This document shows positions 53,486 to 63,354 of a stretch of 64,000 nucleotides of DNA, in pieces. The stretch is from Dictyobacter aurantiacus (lineage in GTDB: Bacteria; Chloroflexota; Ktedonobacteria; Ktedonobacterales; Ktedonobacteraceae), in NCBI RefSeq assembly GCF_003967515.1, contig NZ_BIFQ01000001.1, forward strand, positions 4,154,001 through 4,218,000. Direction: 5' to 3'. The translations under genes and the position numbers were made by a program. Below the pieces are notes generated by a model, which ran no database searches, was not told where the DNA came from, and saw nothing but the letters and a program-made list of their open reading frames with translations. How positions within the stretch are numbered: position 1 is the first letter of the stretch; each line of letters begins with the position of its first letter.

Positions 53486-56400
53486 GATGCACCCAGCCTC
53501 GCGGTTGGGTGAGGATTGAAACAAAAATGGGCCTCATCAAACGATTCAGGGAGGGCGATGCACCCAGCCTCGCGGTTGGGTGAGGATTGAAACAAGAGGG
53601 CATGAGGCTGGTACCTAGTGCTGCAGCAGATGCACCCAGCCTCGCGGTTGGGTGAGGATTGAAACGAACCACCAGCAGCAGCTGCCAGCCCTGCCAGTGA
53701 TGCACCCAGCCTCGCGGTTGGGTGAGGATTGAAACATAATAGCCATGGCTGCAATCCCTATGCACATCTAATGATGCACCCAGCCTCGCGGTTGGGTGAG
53801 GATTGAAACAATATTGCGATGTTTACGCAAGCTGCTCATACGGGATGCACCCAGCCTCGCGGTTGGGTGAGGATTGAAACTCATCGAGGAAAAAAACAGC
53901 GGCAGAATTGGCGCAAGGATGCACCCAGCCTCGCGGTTGGGTGAGGATTGAAACACTGGCAGTAGCAGCAGAAAGAACACCCCCAAAATGATGCACCCAG
54001 CCTCGCGGTTGGGTGAGGATTGAAACAATGTATCTATCTAAAGCCTCTGCTCTAAAACGCCGATGCACCCAGCCTCGCGGTTGGGTGAGGATTGAAACCC
54101 GCGGTATGTCCACGATCGCATGGTGACCGTGCGGATGCACCCAGCCTCGCGGTTGGGTGAGGATTGAAACATGATGACGATCCCATGCGCCGAGCTGCCG
54201 CTTGTGATGCACCCAGCCTCGCGGTTGGGTGAGGATTGAAACTGATCAAAGGTTGATGTTATATCACGAGCATTGGTGCGATGCACCCAGCCTCGCGGTT
54301 GGGTGAGGATTGAAACACCTCTAGTGTGTAGTATTCCTTCTGTGGCATCTCGATGCACCCAGCCTCGCGGTTGGGTGAGGATTGAAACACGCTTTGCAGC
54401 GGATTGTAGGAGCCGCCGCCATGATGCACCCAGCCTCGCGGTTGGGTGAGGATTGAAACGCCATATCCAGATCAAAGAGCAGATCCACATCGGGATGCAC
54501 CCAGCCTCGCGGTTGGGTGAGGATTGAAACACATCGGTCGTTGGTGGCACGAGCACACGCTGCCGATGCACCCAGCCTCGCGGTTGGGTGAGGATTGAAA
54601 CTCGGTCCACGACGCCATGGGCGCGGCGGTCTATAGCCGATGCACCCAGCCTCGCGGTTGGGTGAGGATTGAAACATGGATGGACTGGCACCCTGGGAGT
54701 ATCGCTCGTTGATGCACCCAGCCTCGCGGTTGGGTGAGGATTGAAACCTAAATATTGCCGAACTGGGCGCGGATCTGATCCCCGGATGCACCCAGCCTCG
54801 CGGTTGGGTGAGGATTGAAACTGGATAAAGCAGCTCGTGACAAGAGCGCAGGCGGCATGATGCACCCAGCCTCGCGGTTGGGTGAGGATTGAAACTCGGT
54901 GAAGGTGATCACGTCGCCGCGGTGGTAGTCCCGATGCACCCAGCCTCGCGGTTGGGTGAGGATTGAAACATACGCGGCCAGCAGTAACACCTGATGTAGT
55001 CCCGATGCACCCAGCCTCGCGGTTGGGTGAGGATTGAAACTCTGACCCCAATGTGCAGGACTTAGGGCTCATCTGATGCACCCAGCCTCGCGGTTGGGTG
55101 AGGATTGAAACTTTGCCTGCCTCGTAGTAGAAGACGCGGCCCGTATGATGCACCCAGCCTCGCGGTTGGGTGAGGATTGAAACATCCATTCGACCGGTCA
55201 AGGTAAAAGTGGCGTTGGAGATGCACCCAGCCTCGCGGTTGGGTGAGGATTGAAACATTGGCCAGGATCCACTGCTTAATCCTATCTCTCCCAGATGCAC
55301 CCAGCCTCGCGGTTGGGTGAGGATTGAAACTCCTTAAGCCATTGCTTTACAACTGCCTGGTCATGATGCACCCAGCCTCGCGGTTGGGTGAGGATTGAAA
55401 CCAATGGTGTTTCACGTGTTGGCTCATGTTACCGGCGATGCACCCAGCCTCGCGGTTGGGTGAGGATTGAAACAGCGTGGATGTCTCCTATGACGGCGGC
55501 ACCACCGATGCACCCAGCCTCGCGGTTGGGTGAGGATTGAAACCACTGGATCAGGCTGTTGCCAACAGTACCCAGGCTGGATGCACCCAGCCTCGCGGTT
55601 GGGTGAGGATTGAAACTGATGGTACGAACGCTCGTGATATAACATCAACCTGATGCACCCAGCCTCGCGGTTGGGTGAGGATTGAAACTTGACAAATCGC
55701 AGTTGTTGCCGAAATCCGGCGCTCGATGCACCCAGCCTCGCGGTTGGGTGAGGATTGAAACACCTTGAGCCTGTTGGGATTGAAGTTGACAAGTCAGGAT
55801 GCACCCAGCCTCGCGGTTGGGTGAGGATTGAAACAATATTTCCACATTTATACTGTTGCAGCAGGCGATGATGCACCCAGCCTCGCGGTTGGGTGAGGAT
55901 TGAAACGTTCTGAGTGCCTCTAAGATCTCATTATCATGCTTGATGCACCCAGCCTCGCGGTTGGGTGAGGATTGAAACACTGGAGAGAAACCAGGAAGAA
56001 ACCAGTCCGAAAAGATGCACCCAGCCTCGCGGTTGGGTGAGGATTGAAACATCCATGCCAGGCTCCCAGTGGCGCAGATTACGGGATGCACCCAGCCTCG
56101 CGGTTGGGTGAGGATTGAAACATTGCTGCGCTCATGACGTTGCCAACACTGGGAGGATGCACCCAGCCTCGCGGTTGGGTGAGGATTGAAACATGCGCCA
56201 TGCGGTGCCAGGCTTCCAGTCTCGGCGATGCACCCAGCCTCGCGGTTGGGTGAGGATTGAAACTTCCAGGCGTTCGGCATCAGCAACAATCAAACGGGCG
56301 ATGCACCCAGCCTCGCGGTTGGGTGAGGATTGAAACTCGGCATAGTGCTGTTTTCCTCCTATCAAAAAACTGGATGCACCCAGCCTCGCGGTTGGGTGAG

Positions 56401-57849
56401 GATTGAAACTCGGCAGGAAGGATACTAGCATGGCAAAGAAAGACAGATGCACCCAGCCTCGCGGTTGGGTGAGGATTGAAACATGGTCAGGTAGGACTCA
56501 GCAGGCCGGGTGTCCATGATGCACCCAGCCTCGCGGTTGGGTGAGGATTGAAACCTGGGACAACGTGGACCACGACCATCGCCAACTGATGCACCCAGCC
56601 TCGCGGTTGGGTGAGGATTGAAACCCATTTATGTTAAGCATCTCGATGTTCCGCTATGATGCACCCAGCCTCGCGGTTGGGTGAGGATTGAAACATGTAA
56701 CCTATACCTTCATACAACGGCAACCAGAGATGCACCCAGCCTCGCGGTTGGGTGAGGATTGAAACATGCATGAAAAGAGGATGAATGAACACACCACCTA
56801 ATGATGCACCCAGCCTCGCGGTTGGGTGAGGATTGAAACTTGTTGGCTGCACTAACAGACCATATGTGCCGTAGATGCACCCAGCCTCGCGGTTGGGTGA
56901 GGATTGAAACACTCCCACCAACCACGCCGGCGTGGACCTTGCGTGGTTGATGCACCCAGCCTCGCGGTTGGGTGAGGATTGAAACAATCACATCTTTGGC
57001 ACACCCGGCCGCGGCGATGATGCACCCAGCCTCGCGGTTGGGTGAGGATTGAAACAAGAGGAATGGGTAATTGACGACCAAAAAGGGACGATGCACCCAG
57101 CCTCGCGGTTGGGTGAGGATTGAAACATGTAGAGCACGACGCCGGTGCCTTCTGGAGAGTCCAGATGCACCCAGCCTCGCGGTTGGGTGAGGATTGAAAC
57201 ACGTGGGGCGCAGAATGCAGTGCTGGCAGGTACCAGCGATGCACCCAGCCTCGCGGTTGGGTGAGGATTGAAACAGGATGTGCAGAACGAATGAGCTGGG
57301 TAGCGGTGCAAGATGCACCCAGCCTCGCGGTTGGGTGAGGATTGAAACATGTAGAGCACGACGCCGGTGCCTTCTGGAGAGTCCAGATGCACCCAGCCTC
57401 GCGGTTGGGTGAGGATTGAAACACGTGGGGCGCAGAATGCAGTGCTGGCAGGTACCAGCGATGCACCCAGCCTCGCGGTTGGGTGAGGATTGAAACAGGA
57501 TGTGCAGAACGAATGAGCTGGGTAGCGGTGCAAGATGCACCCAGCCTCGCGGTTGGGTGAGGATTGAAACTTAGTGGGCATATTGTATCTCCGGAGGAAC
57601 AAGAATGCACCCAGCCTCGCGGTTGGGTGAGGATTGAAACAGGATTGTGTTAAGAAGATGAAAGTCAATCTAGATGCACCCAGCCTCGCGGTTGGGTGAG
57701 GATTGAAACACCTGGCTCTCCTGACGCAGGCGATTGATATAAGATGCACCCAGCCTCGCGGTTGGGTGAGGATTGAAACACCTGGCTCTCCTGACGCAGG
57801 CGATTGATATAAGATGCACCCAGCCTCGCGGTTGGGTGAGGATTGAAAC
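53486..57849 (+). CRISPR. CRISPR array, repeats 1-61
   Basis: 61 copies of a 37-nt repeat (begins GATGCACCCAGCC, hairpin CACCCAGCC/GGTTGGGTG with TCGC loop, ends GAGGATTGAAAC) with spacers of about 32-38 nt. First repeat 53486-53522, last repeat before the insertion 57813-57849. One repeat (57604) starts with A instead of G. Spacers after repeats 51-53 are repeated exactly after repeats 54-56 (222-bp tandem duplication 57090-57311/57312-57533), and the spacers after repeats 59 and 60 are identical. The reading direction (plus) and the cas set indicate type I-C. Confidence 0.98.
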
Positions 57850-57882
57850 ACGATGGGGGTAAATAGTGCCCTGGATACCCTG

Positions 57883-58886
57883 GGGTGCGGCAAGCTTTTT
57901 TGCGGGGAGACCCTGACCTTTTCCTATCGGCCTCGAGGGTGGCTCATGATCGGTTTTTCCGACCCCCTCGTTGTTGTTCTCGTAACGCTTTGAGCCTTGC
58001 TTTTTGCTCATCCGTGCCTCTCTGACGCATGGCGTTGTATTCCTGGAAGAGCCTAGCCTCATCAGGAGCCTCCTGTAGCATCCGCTCCATGCCTCCGCCT
58101 TTTGACCCTCTGAAGTTACGGTCGTACAGGCGGGTAGCTTCCAGGTGTTCTGGCGTCGGCTGCATATTCTCAATATTTATCGATGGAGCCGATGACCCAC
58201 CTTGTTGTTCTTGTAACGTTTTGAACGCTGTTTTTTGCCAATCCGCGCCTCTATAACGTATGGCGTTGTATTCCTGGAAGAGCCTAGCCTCATCAGGAGC
58301 CTCCTGCAGCATCCGCTCCATGCCTCCTGCCCCTTGGAAGTTACGGTTGTACAGGCGGGTAGCGTCCAGGTGCGCTGCCGTTGGGAGGGTAGTTGTAATG
58401 TCTATTCTTTTTTGGTGGCCCTTGCCACGGCGAGACATCTCCTGGGAACGGGTAGGAGGGGTAGTTTCCACGCCAGAGGCTTGAGGGCGATAGAGGAACG
58501 GCAGCAGGTCGTTGTGGGTGTGATTAAGGCGCCGAGGGTCAATGCCCTGATCGGGTTGATCCACGTGCTCCAGCCAAGCAGCGGAGGAGTGCGTGGCCTC
58601 GGTAGCAGATTTCCCCTTCGGCCCGTGCTGCCCATCGGGATAGGTCTGGTAGTGCTCAGAGTAACCAGGAAAAAGCCCATGCGCATCATAGTGCTCTTGA
58701 TCCCTCAGCATATCTATCCGTTCCTGCGGATTGGTGGTGACCTCAATGGGGGGGGTGTGTGGTCGTCGATCCATCGTGCTCCATCCTTTTTAGTGAGAAG
58801 GATAGAGCCGCAGGTAGGTACAAGCAAGAGGGAAAGAGGCCCAATCTCCTGGAGAGGGCCTTTCCGCAAAAAAGCCTGCTGCACCC
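57883..58886 (-). mobile_element. Small TIR element, unit A
   Basis: 1,004 bp. Left end GGGTGCGGCAAGC..., right end read inward GGGTGCAGCAGGC...; both run into TTTTTTGCG. The segment upstream of its gene (ggcctctttccctcttgctt and following) is the same as in units B and C, so A is an inverted member of the same family. It carries one gene on the minus strand. Confidence 0.8.
57944..58774 (-). CDS. Unit A cargo: hydrophilic protein with internal duplication
   Basis: 276 residues, very hydrophilic, with no signal or membrane segment. Two tandem ~68-residue copies share EATRLYDRNFRG, then GGMERMLQEAPDEARLFQEY and an N-A-M/I-R tail. The N-terminal part contains RPQASGVET, which recurs in the unit C protein, so the cargo proteins are related. 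Function unknown. GGAGC precedes the ATG. The duplication is also visible in the DNA (58024-58118 versus 58256-58345). Confidence 0.7.
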   Translation of the reverse strand: MDRRPHTPPIEVTTNPQERIDMLRDQEHYDAHGLFPGYSEHYQTYPDGQHGPKGKSATEATHSSAAWLEHVDQPDQGIDPRRLNHTHNDLLPFLYRPQASGVETTPPTRSQEMSRRGKGHQKRIDITTTLPTAAHLDATRLYNRNFQGAGGMERMLQEAPDEARLFQEYNAIRYRGADWQKTAFKTLQEQQGGSSAPSINIENMQPTPEHLEATRLYDRNFRGSKGGGMERMLQEAPDEARLFQEYNAMRQRGTDEQKARLKALREQQRGGRKNRS

Positions 58887-58894
58887 TATACTTG

Positions 58895-60080
58895 GGGTGC
58901 GGCACGTTTTTTTGCGTCGATCCCATTGGGCCTCTTTCCCTCTTGCTTGTACCTACCTGCGGCTCTATCCTGTTTGCGAAACAGGACGGATGACCATGGC
59001 TTGTGTGGCACACCCACAATGCACGTCATGGAACACCAACAAGGCAGGAGAACAGGATGCCATTCGAAAAAACGCCCTCTCATCACGAACTCCCAACCAC
59101 GATCAATCCTCAAGACCTTCATCGGCCAACGGATGATGGTGGGTTTGGTTGGTATACGCCGACAGCTCGCACAACAGCTAGGACAGATATCATCAGGAGC
59201 ACAACTGAGGAGCCATCTGAGGAGCCATCGTCGCTGCCACAGCAGCAGGAAAGACCTCATGTTCCGCATGATCTCGATAGCCTTTACCAAAGACAGCAGC
59301 AGGAAAGGGGACGGCCGCAGGAAAGGGAACGGCCGCCCTTCGACACACACGACGCCCCTGAGCAGAGCTCCAACGTGGAAACTGCCGCTCAGGACCCTTC
59401 CCGCCGACGCTTAACAAGCCCGGGGGGGAGCAGCTATGACCTGGCTAAATATGGTACCCAGACCGATTTTGTGCGAGGCCCTGGCACGTATCAGCACTAT
59501 GATGACACGGCAGACCGGACCCCACGACCTGAGACGGAGCAATTAAAGCGTCAAATGCAGGTGTCTGATCTTCTCACTGGAGCGAGAGCACGAAGCAATG
59601 GTTGGGTCAATACTGATGGACGGCCTGTCTATCAGCCCACATCGGACCGCAGTGCGGCGGCCAGGAAAGCCAAGGACACGCTGGGCCCCGAGGGACGCAG
59701 TGAGGCGGCCAGGAAACGCGCGGAGACTTAGGGCGCCGAGGGACTTCGTGAGGCGGCCAGGAAACGCCTGGAGACTCAGGGCGCCGAGGGACTTCGTGAG
59801 GCGGCCAGGAAACGCCTGGAGACGCTGGGAGACGAGGGACTTCGTGAGGCGGCCAGGAAACGCCTGGAGACGCTGGGAGACGAGGGACTTCGTGCGGCGG
59901 CCAGGAAAGCCTGGGAGACGAGAAGACGGAGAGATGCAGCCCAGGAAGATTGATCGTTGGTGAGCGAGTGGCAACATGCATCGTGCTATGGGGGATCGAT
60001 GCGACAGCACCTTCCCCCGCAACCCTTTCATCCTTCATTGGGCTCTGCTTCAGCTCGGCGCAAAAAAGCTTGCCGCACCC
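58895..60080 (+). mobile_element. Small TIR element, unit B
   Basis: 1,186 bp. Left end GGGTGCGGCACG..., right end read inward GGGTGCGGCAAGC.... Only 8 bp (tatacttg) separate it from unit A, head to head. It shares upstream and coding sequence with unit C. Confidence 0.8.
59057..59731 (+). CDS. Unit B cargo: ARK-repeat protein, TAG-interrupted
   Basis: 224 residues to a TAG stop at 59729-59731, then 73 further in-frame codons to a TGA at 59951-59953. The N-terminal part is polar and Gln/Arg-rich; SPGGSSYDLAKYGTQTDFVRGPGTYQH is conserved with unit C. The C-terminal part is 17-residue repeats of the type AARKRLETQGAEGLR, which continue after the TAG. The TAG replaces a CAG (Gln) in the repeat. 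AGGAG precedes the ATG. Function unknown; the repeats resemble stress-protein KGG-type repeats only loosely. Confidence 0.65.
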   Translation: MPFEKTPSHHELPTTINPQDLHRPTDDGGFGWYTPTARTTARTDIIRSTTEEPSEEPSSLPQQQERPHVPHDLDSLYQRQQQERGRPQERERPPFDTHDAPEQSSNVETAAQDPSRRRLTSPGGSSYDLAKYGTQTDFVRGPGTYQHYDDTADRTPRPETEQLKRQMQVSDLLTGARARSNGWVNTDGRPVYQPTSDRSAAARKAKDTLGPEGRSEAARKRAET

Positions 60081-60135
60081 CCTGGCCGCCTGGCCAACCA
60101 CTGCTGCGCGTTACGATTGGTATTAGAGGATAGAT

Positions 60136-60688
60136 ATGAGCCAGTGTCAGAATCCTATATGCCAGAGATCGATAGAGAGTGTGCCAGGACACCGACGGCG
60201 TAAGTATTGTGACGATGCCTGCAAACAGACTGCTTACCGGTTACGGTTAGAGGCTGCAGAGCAGGAACGTATCGAGGCAGAAAGGCAAGAATATGAGAGA
60301 CAGGAGCTAGAGGCTCTGAGAACGCGATATCGCGAAGTGCTGCCTGATACGTTACGTTTTCTCTATGAGTTACGCAAGCAGGGACAATATCGGCTTGTAG
60401 AGCAGATTGGACATGTGATCTTGACAGAGATTGAACATGCTCATCAAGACGAGGCAGAGCAACGAAACCAGCTCATAGAAGAGATTATGTTGTTAGGTGA
60501 AAAGATCGGCTACAGTGCGATGACGCTCGGTCGAATGGATAATATCAATGGCCCTGGTGAGTATGCCTTGATGGGAGGGGTGGACTGTTGGAGTAGCTTT
60601 GTAAGCAATGCCAGTCTCTTTATGCTTCGCCAGACTCGCGATACTGCATATTATCACGCAGAAGGGTACAAGCGAAGTCGTGAACGAC
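60136..60688 (+). pseudogene. Zinc-ribbon-like protein gene, truncated by unit C
   Basis: About 184 codons: CQNPICQRSIESVPGHRRRKYCDDACKQTAYR is a Cys-x4-Cys...Cys-x3-Cys N-terminal finger, followed by a charged coiled coil and a helical domain (LEALRTRYREVLPDTLRFLYEL). The frame is cut at the left TIR of unit C (60689); beyond it only element sequence follows. AGAGG precedes the ATG. Similar finger-plus-coiled-coil proteins occur in mobile elements. The 3' part is missing from this window. Confidence 0.75.
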
Positions 60689-60850
60689 GGGTGCGGCACG
60701 TTTTTTTGCGTCGATCCCATTGGGCCTCTTTCCCTCTTGCTTTTGCCTGCCTGCGGCTCTATCCTGTTTGCGAAACAGGACGGATGACCATGGCTTATGT
60801 TGCACACCCACAATGTACGTCATGGAACACCAACAAGGCAGGAGAACAGG

Positions 60851-61873
60851 ATGCCATTCGAAAAGAGCCCTCATCACGAACACTCAGAAACGATCAATCC
60901 TCAAGACCTTCATCGGCCAACGCGTGATAGTCGGTTTGAGTCGACAGCTAGGACAACAGATATCATCAGGACAACAACTGGGGAGCCATCGTCGCTGCAA
61001 CGGCAGCAGGAAAGGGAACGGCAGCACGACTTTTCTACACAGCCGCCCTTCGACACACACGACGCCCCTCAGCAGTCCTCTTTCTCTGAACTGGCTATGC
61101 GGGCCCTCCAGGGCGACCCGGAGGCTTTCAGGAGCCTCTTCGCCCATGAGCCGCCCTCCGACGCCTACAACCTACAGCGTGCTGTCAACATGCCAGAAGG
61201 GGAGAGCGTCAATCCTCAACTTCTTCAGACAGCCAGCGCGGCCCAATTGCAGTTCGTCGATCGCCCTCAAGCCTCCGGTGTGGAAACTGCCGCTCAGGAC
61301 CCTTCCCGCCGACGCTTAACAAGCCCGGGGGGGAGCAGCTATGACTTGGCTGACTATGGTACCTATATCGATTTTGCGCGAGGCCCTGGCACGTATCAGC
61401 ACTTTGGCACGGACTACCAGACCCTACGACCTGAGACGGAGCGATTAAAGGATGGAAAGCGGGTGTCTGATCTTCTCACTGGAAGACGCAGACAAAACAA
61501 TAGTTGGGTCAATGCTGATGGACCGCCTCCCTATCAGCCCGCATCGGACCGCAGTGCGGCGGCCAGGAAACGCCTGGAGACTCAGGGCGCCGAGGGACTT
61601 CGTGCGGCGATCAGGAAAGGCAAGGAGACGCTGGGCCCCGAGGGACTTCGTGCGGCGGCCAGGAAACGCGCGGAGACGCTGGGCGCCGAGGGACTTCGTG
61701 CGGCGGCCAGGAAACGCGCGGAGACGCTGGGCGCCGAGGGACTTCGTGCGGCGGCCAGGAAACGCCTGGAGACTCAGGGCGCCGAGGGACTTCGTGCGGC
61801 GGCCAGGAAAGCCAAGGACACGCTGGGCCCCGAGGGACGCAGTGAGGCGGCCAGGAAACGCGCGGAGACTTAG
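60851..61873 (+). CDS. Unit C cargo: ARK-repeat protein, TAG-interrupted
   Basis: 340 residues to a TAG stop at 61871-61873, then 41 in-frame codons to a TGA at 61997-61999. The N-terminal half contains RPQASGVETAAQDPSRRRLT, shared with unit B; a middle insertion (FSELAMRALQGDPEAFRSLF) is absent from B. The C-terminal part is 17-residue repeats (AARKRAETLGAEGLR). The TAG is in the same repeat and codon context as in unit B. It lies in the frame of a larger composite and has AGGAG before the ATG. Function unknown. Confidence 0.65.
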   Translation: MPFEKSPHHEHSETINPQDLHRPTRDSRFESTARTTDIIRTTTGEPSSLQRQQERERQHDFSTQPPFDTHDAPQQSSFSELAMRALQGDPEAFRSLFAHEPPSDAYNLQRAVNMPEGESVNPQLLQTASAAQLQFVDRPQASGVETAAQDPSRRRLTSPGGSSYDLADYGTYIDFARGPGTYQHFGTDYQTLRPETERLKDGKRVSDLLTGRRRQNNSWVNADGPPPYQPASDRSAAARKRLETQGAEGLRAAIRKGKETLGPEGLRAAARKRAETLGAEGLRAAARKRAETLGAEGLRAAARKRLETQGAEGLRAAARKAKDTLGPEGRSEAARKRAET

Positions 61874-61996
61874 GGCGCCGAGGGACTTCGTGCGGCGGCC
61901 AGGAAAGGCTGGGAGACGCTGGGCCCCGAGGGACTTCGTGCGGCGGCCAGGAAAGGCTGGGAGACGAGAAGACGGAGAGATGCAGCCCAGGAAGAT
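61560..61996 (+). repeat. 51-bp tandem repeats in unit C cargo gene
   Basis: Eight or so 51-bp units (gcggccaggaaacg ... gagggacttcgt) in register; the same units occur at 59655-59920 in unit B. They are prone to unequal recombination. Confidence 0.85.
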
Positions 61997-62139
61997 TGAT
62001 CGTTGGTGAGCGAGTGGCAACATGCATCGTGCTATGGGGGATCGATGCGACAGCACCTTCCCCCGCAACCCTTTCATCCTTCATTGGGCTCTGCTTCAGC
62101 TCGGCGCAAAAAAGCTTGCCGCACCCGATACCCTGTCAT

Positions 62140-62322
62140 GATGCACCCAGCCTCGCGGTTGGGTGAGGATTGAAACACGTAGTCATTGTGTGCGAGGGTG
62201 TGAAGCTGGTCGATGCACCCAGCCTCGCGGTTGGGTGAGGATTGAAACCCGGAATGCACACCAGCACTGGATACCCGTACTTCAGGATGCACCCAGCCTC
62301 GCGGTTGAGTGAGGATTGAAAC
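62140..62322 (+). CRISPR. CRISPR array, repeats 62-64 (distal part)
   Basis: Repeats at 62140-62176, 62212-62248 and 62286-62322, separated from the main array by the composite transposon. The last repeat carries GGTTGAGT instead of GGTTGGGT, the degenerate trailer end. The array thus totals 64 repeats and 63 spacers. Confidence 0.95.
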
Positions 62323-62335
62323 ATTATGTAAGGCA

Positions 62336-62366
62336 GGGAGCTTACAACTTTGTAAGCTCCCTTTTA
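62336..62366 (+). terminator. Terminator after the CRISPR array
   Basis: An 11-bp stem (62336-62346 with 62351-62361, loop actt) followed by TTTTA. It ends the pre-crRNA transcript. Confidence 0.9.
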
Positions 62367-62463
62367 TGTGCTTTTGGAGAATAATTGTGAAGAAATTCGT
62401 GCGATGGTGAAACCATATGAAGGTGGTCTTTTACAGCAAAAGAACACTTGCAGGGAGATATGT

Positions 62464-63261
62464 ATGGAATTGAATGTTGACATCCAAGGCATTCGAACGC
62501 TTATTGATCAGGAAGCCGTCCGTGGATCCGTAAAGAATGTCGATGATTTACATTGCCGACTTTCTTATCGTTCTGGTATTGAATCTCAGCTTGAGTGTGT
62601 AGAGTCAGAAATCCGAAAACTTCGTAGAGCGGCGCAGCAACTGCCCAAGCTCCCCCCGTTGAGCATCGTACGCTGGGCGCAAGCGGTACAGCTCATGCCC
62701 AATCTTGTTTTTCTTGAACTGGATACAACCGGACTGTATGAAGACGCGGAAATTATTCGAGCGGTCGTACTGGATAAGGATGGGGTGAGCCTCCTTGATC
62801 TGTATGCGCAACCATCGAAACCCATCGCGCCATCTATAGAGCACTTCACCGGTATTGACGCCTCGCACCTGGCAGCACATGCCACACGTATTGAGGACGT
62901 CCTGGCACAACTGGAGGCAACCCTCAAAGGAAAATATGTTCTGTCGTACAACCTTGACTTTGATACTGGTAAACTCAGCGAAGCGACTGCACGCCTAAAC
63001 AGAGAACCTATCTCAATCATTGGTGCAGACATGATGCACTACGCGACCAGCTATTACGCGGCGAGCACATATCTGAAGCTAGAGACTGTATGCCAGCGTA
63101 TTGGCAGTCCCCTTCCGCAGCATCCTCACCAGACAGCATTAGACCGCGGCAAAGGGCAGATTGCTCTCCTCAATGCTATGGCCAACGCGATCACAGATAT
63201 GAAAGCTGATCCTCCTGATACAGATGATGATAGCTCAGACCTGGATGAGCACCCTTTCTAA
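62464..63261 (+). CDS. DnaQ-like (DEDD) exonuclease
   Basis: 265 residues from the ATG at 62464, which has GGGAG six bases ahead; an upstream extension of 32 codons has no such site. The N-terminal ~65 residues are helical. LVFLELDTTGLYEDAEIIRAVVL is Exo I (but with Glu and Asp in the order E-x-D rather than D-x-E), VLSYNLDFDTGKL is Exo II, and HQTALDRGKGQIALLNAM is Exo III. The C-terminus is an acidic tail. It probably degrades or proofreads DNA in the element. Confidence 0.82.
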   Translation: MELNVDIQGIRTLIDQEAVRGSVKNVDDLHCRLSYRSGIESQLECVESEIRKLRRAAQQLPKLPPLSIVRWAQAVQLMPNLVFLELDTTGLYEDAEIIRAVVLDKDGVSLLDLYAQPSKPIAPSIEHFTGIDASHLAAHATRIEDVLAQLEATLKGKYVLSYNLDFDTGKLSEATARLNREPISIIGADMMHYATSYYAASTYLKLETVCQRIGSPLPQHPHQTALDRGKGQIALLNAMANAITDMKADPPDTDDDSSDLDEHPF

Positions 63262-63354
63262 CCCTGGCAAATATACATCGGTCCCCTGATCAACTGATCA
63301 AGGGGCCGTTTCATCCAGAGATCCGTGAGCAGATATGAGAGAAAGAGGAGAAAC

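Larger units (their letters stand above)
57883..62126. mobile_element. Composite transposon inserted in CRISPR spacer 61
   Basis: 4,244 bp bounded by 22-bp inverted repeats that begin GGGTGCGGCAAGC and end TTTTTTGCG, with a 9-bp target duplication GATACCCTG at 57874-57882 and 62127-62135. Removing it and one duplication leaves a 37-nt spacer, the normal size. Inside are three related small TIR units: A (57883-58886, minus), B (58895-60080, plus) and C (60689-62126, plus), plus a truncated gene between B and C. Only the outer ends of A and C share the target duplication, so the block moved as one composite. No transposase is present inside. Confidence 0.9.
60689..62126 (+). mobile_element. Small TIR element, unit C
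   Basis: 1,438 bp with left end GGGTGCGGCACG... and right end read inward GGGTGCGGCAAGC.... It interrupts the zinc-ribbon-like gene and forms the right end of the composite. The segment 61979-62110 is nearly identical to the end of unit B (59933-60065). Confidence 0.8.

Noticed and set aside
53380..57893. Many overlapping minus-strand frames with FQSSPNREAGCI or FNPHPTARLGAS motifs
   Set aside because: They are translations of the CRISPR repeat in different frames, with no ribosome binding sites. The repeat array explains them completely.
59543..62084. Minus-strand repetitive frames (SWPPHEVPR or FPGRRTKSLGA types) opposite the ARK-repeat genes
   Set aside because: Antisense reading of the 51-bp repeats; no start signals. 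The plus-strand frames have ribosome binding sites and unique N-terminal parts.
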